DNA of 8,487 nt from Blastocatellia bacterium (GTDB lineage Bacteria > Acidobacteriota > Blastocatellia > Pyrinomonadales > Pyrinomonadaceae): contig PSRF01000008.1 of assembly GCA_003175865.1 (NCBI GenBank), positions 1-8,487 on the forward strand, in the 5' to 3' direction. Positions 6,208 to 8,487 of this stretch are shown in pieces. Each line of letters begins with the position of its first letter. The first letter of the stretch is position 1. Under the pieces are notes generated by a model. The model had not been told where the DNA came from and ran no database searches. It was given only the letters and a program-made list of their open reading frames with translations. The position numbers were made by a program, and so were the translations under genes.

Positions 6208-8487
6208 ATGAGTAGACTCAAGAATAGTTGGGTTCGTGCCGAGAGTCGGACCACAGACCTCCTAACGTTAGGCTGCATTCTTGTCTTCTTCTTGTGCACC
6301 TTTCCGCAGGGAATCCTTGGTGGTCGCTTTCTCCTCTCCAACGATGCTTTTTTCTACAGTTTTCCTTTGCGAACCGTCGCCTGGCGAATGATTCGCTCGG
6401 GTGAACTTCCCCTTTGGACCCCCACCATTCTCTCCGGGTATCCCCTTTTGTCAATGGCCCAAATCGGACTCGCTTATCCTTTGACGTGGGGTTATCTCGT
6501 GTTCACCGGTCGAACAGCAGAACAAATCTACGTCCTTGCCCCGTTCCTGCTCGTACCACTGTTCACTTATTTCTACCTCCGAAGTCTCGGAAGATCGCCT
6601 TTGGCTTCATTGCTTGGAGGACTGTCTTTCGGTTACGGCGGGATGATGGCAAGCCCTCTAGCCAACAACGGCCTCATGCCAAACGCCGTGATGTGGCTGC
6701 CGCTGCTATTAATTGCCATCGAGCGCTCGCGAACAACTCGATTCGTCTCCGCTCTACTATTGGCGACATTCGCGTTCTCGATGTCAGTGTTGACTGGATT
6801 GGGCCAGGGCTTTGTACTTGTGGGCCTAATTTCAGTTTGCTACGCATGTTTCGTTGCCATCGCATGTCCAAGCGAAGTGAAGTTGTTTGCGATCGAGCGC
6901 TGGCGTCCATTGTTCGTGGTGGTTCTGGCTGCAGCGATGTCGATGGGCGTCGCGGCATTTCAACTACTCGAAACTGCCCGCGCCGTCAGGAGAAGTATTA
7001 GAAGCAATCTGAATTTTGACATCCTTACTCAAGGTTCCCTAACGCCGATGCAGTTATGGCAATCAATAGTGAAGCCACTGCTCTTTGGCGTTGACACATA
7101 CGCGTTCATTTCGCCGCTCGCAATTGTTCTGGCACTTCTTGCAATAACAAATCACATTCGTCGACACAACGGACGAGATCCGCGAATTTTCTTTTGGACC
7201 GCGCTCGCACTTCTTGCTCTGTTTCTAATGATGGGTCGATTCACGCCCTTATACACGGTGGTCTATCACGTGCCTGTCTTGAATCGGTTCCGTGTGCCAT
7301 CGCGGCATACATTTGAATGGACATTTGCCATTGCAGTTCTCGCGGCTTACGGATGGGATATCGTTAGCAAATATCTCCAATCGAAAGCGACGGTGCACAA
7401 ACAAGCACCTTGGGAATCAGTTGTGTTGTTGATGGCTTCAGTTGCTGTAGGCGTGATTTGGTGGAAACAAGTCGCTCAATTACGTGGAGTGAGGACGCCG
7501 TCGCCTTCAGCTAACAACATCTACTTGATCCTGAAACTGTCGTTTTTTCTGTTAACGACCGCGACACTCTGGCGCGCCAGCATCATCTCGAACACTCGGC
7601 AACGATTCTTTCTCGCACTTTGCGCTGTACTGTTCCTGTCTTTTATTGAGCCCGCCTCATTGATTAGACGCTGGTGGGGAACCATCAATCTAAGCGCCGC
7701 TCGCTTCGAGACAATGGCAGACGCTACTCGATATCTTCAACAGTTCCCCGCCAACGAGAATCGCTGCTACACGCGAGTTGATTTGTTTAGCGAGCAGTAT
7801 GAAACGCAACCGCGTGTCGATGGTCCTAATTTGTCAGCCATTTACAACCTGCAGAACGTCGCTGGTTACGAACCATTAATTCTTGATCGATACAGTCGGG
7901 CGCTCGGCAATGTCGGCGTCGATTCGGTCAGACAAATCGCTCAATATGCTGTCGATGATTCGCTTCTTGACTCGCGCTCGCATGTTCTCGACATCCTCAA
8001 CACCAGACACGTCGCGACGTACTCAAATCTCGCGGCCTCACTTGAACCAATAACTTTGTCTAACGCCGCTGCCAGTCTCCAATCTTTAGGTGAGCTGGAA
8101 CCAATGACTACCAAAAACTTCGGTGCTCCCTCAGTTGAAGCGGACACGTTATTGCTAATCACTTCACTCGCCAACTCAGTCGACATCCCACAGGGAACTA
8201 ACGTCGGCCGCCTGCGAATTTCACTTGCCGACGGCCGTGTTGTTGATTACATCCTGCGTGCTGGAATTGATACGTCGGAATGGGCACATGAACGCGCCGA
8301 CGTGAAATCAGAAGTCCAACACTCGCTTGCGACGGTGTTCGACGGCACAGCTGTTTCTGGACCACCAGCATTCACAGCGTATCGCTTCAAAACTCTTGTA
8401 CCGTTGGGTGGGCTAACCAGAGTGAGTTCTGTGAAAATTGAGAATCTAACGAAGCGGGCCAGACTTGCGCTCTACGGCGCGACGATA
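6208..8487 (+). CDS. YfhO-type multi-span membrane protein, GT-C-like (3' end outside window)
   Basis: The frame is open from ATG 6208 to the right edge, 760 codons. An in-frame TGA at 6202-6204 makes this the first possible start; no strong Shine-Dalgarno site precedes it. Residues 17-36 form a first membrane span, followed by a loop with SNDAFFYSFP (Asp46) and GELPLWTPTILSGYP (65-79), the layout of YfhO proteins and of the GT-C superfamily, where an acidic residue in the first outer loop is catalytic. Many hydrophobic segments follow (about 110-330, 370-390, 405-420, 440-490). The motif NRFRVPSRH at 359-367 is typical of YfhO relatives. From about residue 495 the chain is soluble and presumably extracytoplasmic (YNLQNVAGYEPLILDRYSRA, DILNTRHVATY). 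YfhO proteins are implicated in glycosylating lipoteichoic or other surface polymers from lipid-linked sugars; the substrate here is unknown. Placement near gmd and a GT4 gene supports a surface-glycan role. Few residues are likely missing. Confidence 0.85.
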   Translation, partial: MSRLKNSWVRAESRTTDLLTLGCILVFFLCTFPQGILGGRFLLSNDAFFYSFPLRTVAWRMIRSGELPLWTPTILSGYPLLSMAQIGLAYPLTWGYLVFTGRTAEQIYVLAPFLLVPLFTYFYLRSLGRSPLASLLGGLSFGYGGMMASPLANNGLMPNAVMWLPLLLIAIERSRTTRFVSALLLATFAFSMSVLTGLGQGFVLVGLISVCYACFVAIACPSEVKLFAIERWRPLFVVVLAAAMSMGVAAFQLLETARAVRRSIRSNLNFDILTQGSLTPMQLWQSIVKPLLFGVDTYAFISPLAIVLALLAITNHIRRHNGRDPRIFFWTALALLALFLMMGRFTPLYTVVYHVPVLNRFRVPSRHTFEWTFAIAVLAAYGWDIVSKYLQSKATVHKQAPWESVVLLMASVAVGVIWWKQVAQLRGVRTPSPSANNIYLILKLSFFLLTTATLWRASIISNTRQRFFLALCAVLFLSFIEPASLIRRWWGTINLSAARFETMADATRYLQQFPANENRCYTRVDLFSEQYETQPRVDGPNLSAIYNLQNVAGYEPLILDRYSRALGNVGVDSVRQIAQYAVDDSLLDSRSHVLDILNTRHVATYSNLAASLEPITLSNAAASLQSLGELEPMTTKNFGAPSVEADTLLLITSLANSVDIPQGTNVGRLRISLADGRVVDYILRAGIDTSEWAHERADVKSEVQHSLATVFDGTAVSGPPAFTAYRFKTLVPLGGLTRVSSVKIENLTKRARLALYGATI

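Noticed and set aside
6414..7001. Plus-strand frame of 195 codons
   Set aside because: It is an out-of-frame shadow inside the YfhO-type gene, Arg-rich and without any recognisable motif, while the other frame shows clear membrane spans and family motifs.

Overview
The window looks like chromosomal DNA of an Acidobacteriota bacterium, probably of the Blastocatellia type. The inference rests on three things: a secreted PD40-propeller protein with Pro/Thr linkers and a TIGR03437 ('Solibacter-type') C-terminal domain, a stand-alone secreted DUF4214 protein, and a YfhO-type membrane protein, all common in that phylum. Base composition is balanced, and two of the five genes start with GTG or TTG behind good Shine-Dalgarno sites. 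The phylum call is from family knowledge, not a search.

Layout. Positions 1-2448 (minus strand) hold one uninterrupted reading frame of 816 codons, cut by the left edge: an exported beta-propeller surface protein. Positions 2449-2795 are a divergent intergenic region. Positions 2796-5012 (plus strand) carry two tightly linked sugar genes: a GDP-mannose 4,6-dehydratase (gmd) and a GT4 glycosyltransferase. They lie in the same frame, separated by a single TAG and about 30 nt. Positions 5030-5908 (minus strand) hold a secreted DUF4214 protein convergent with the glycosyltransferase; its probable intrinsic terminator lies inside the last codons of the glycosyltransferase gene. Positions 5927-6207 are a second divergent intergenic region with a perfect 9-bp dyad. 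Positions 6208-8487 (plus strand) hold a large YfhO-type multi-span membrane protein, open to the right edge (760 codons seen).

How the genes fit together. Gmd makes GDP-4-keto-6-deoxymannose, the precursor of GDP-linked deoxyhexoses; the GT4 enzyme probably transfers a sugar to a growing glycan at the inner face of the membrane; the YfhO protein resembles GT-C enzymes that glycosylate at the outer face from lipid-linked donors. This fits part of an exopolysaccharide or cell-surface glycan locus, flanked by two exported proteins of unknown role. The partner enzyme that would reduce the Gmd product is not in the window.

I see no CRISPR array, tRNA, rRNA, transposase or phage gene, and no clear new multi-gene defence or metabolic system. 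The points most worth a second look are the terminator nested in the GT4 coding end, the perfect dyad before the YfhO gene, the same-frame gmd/GT4 junction, and the convergent placement of the DUF4214 gene between two sugar genes.
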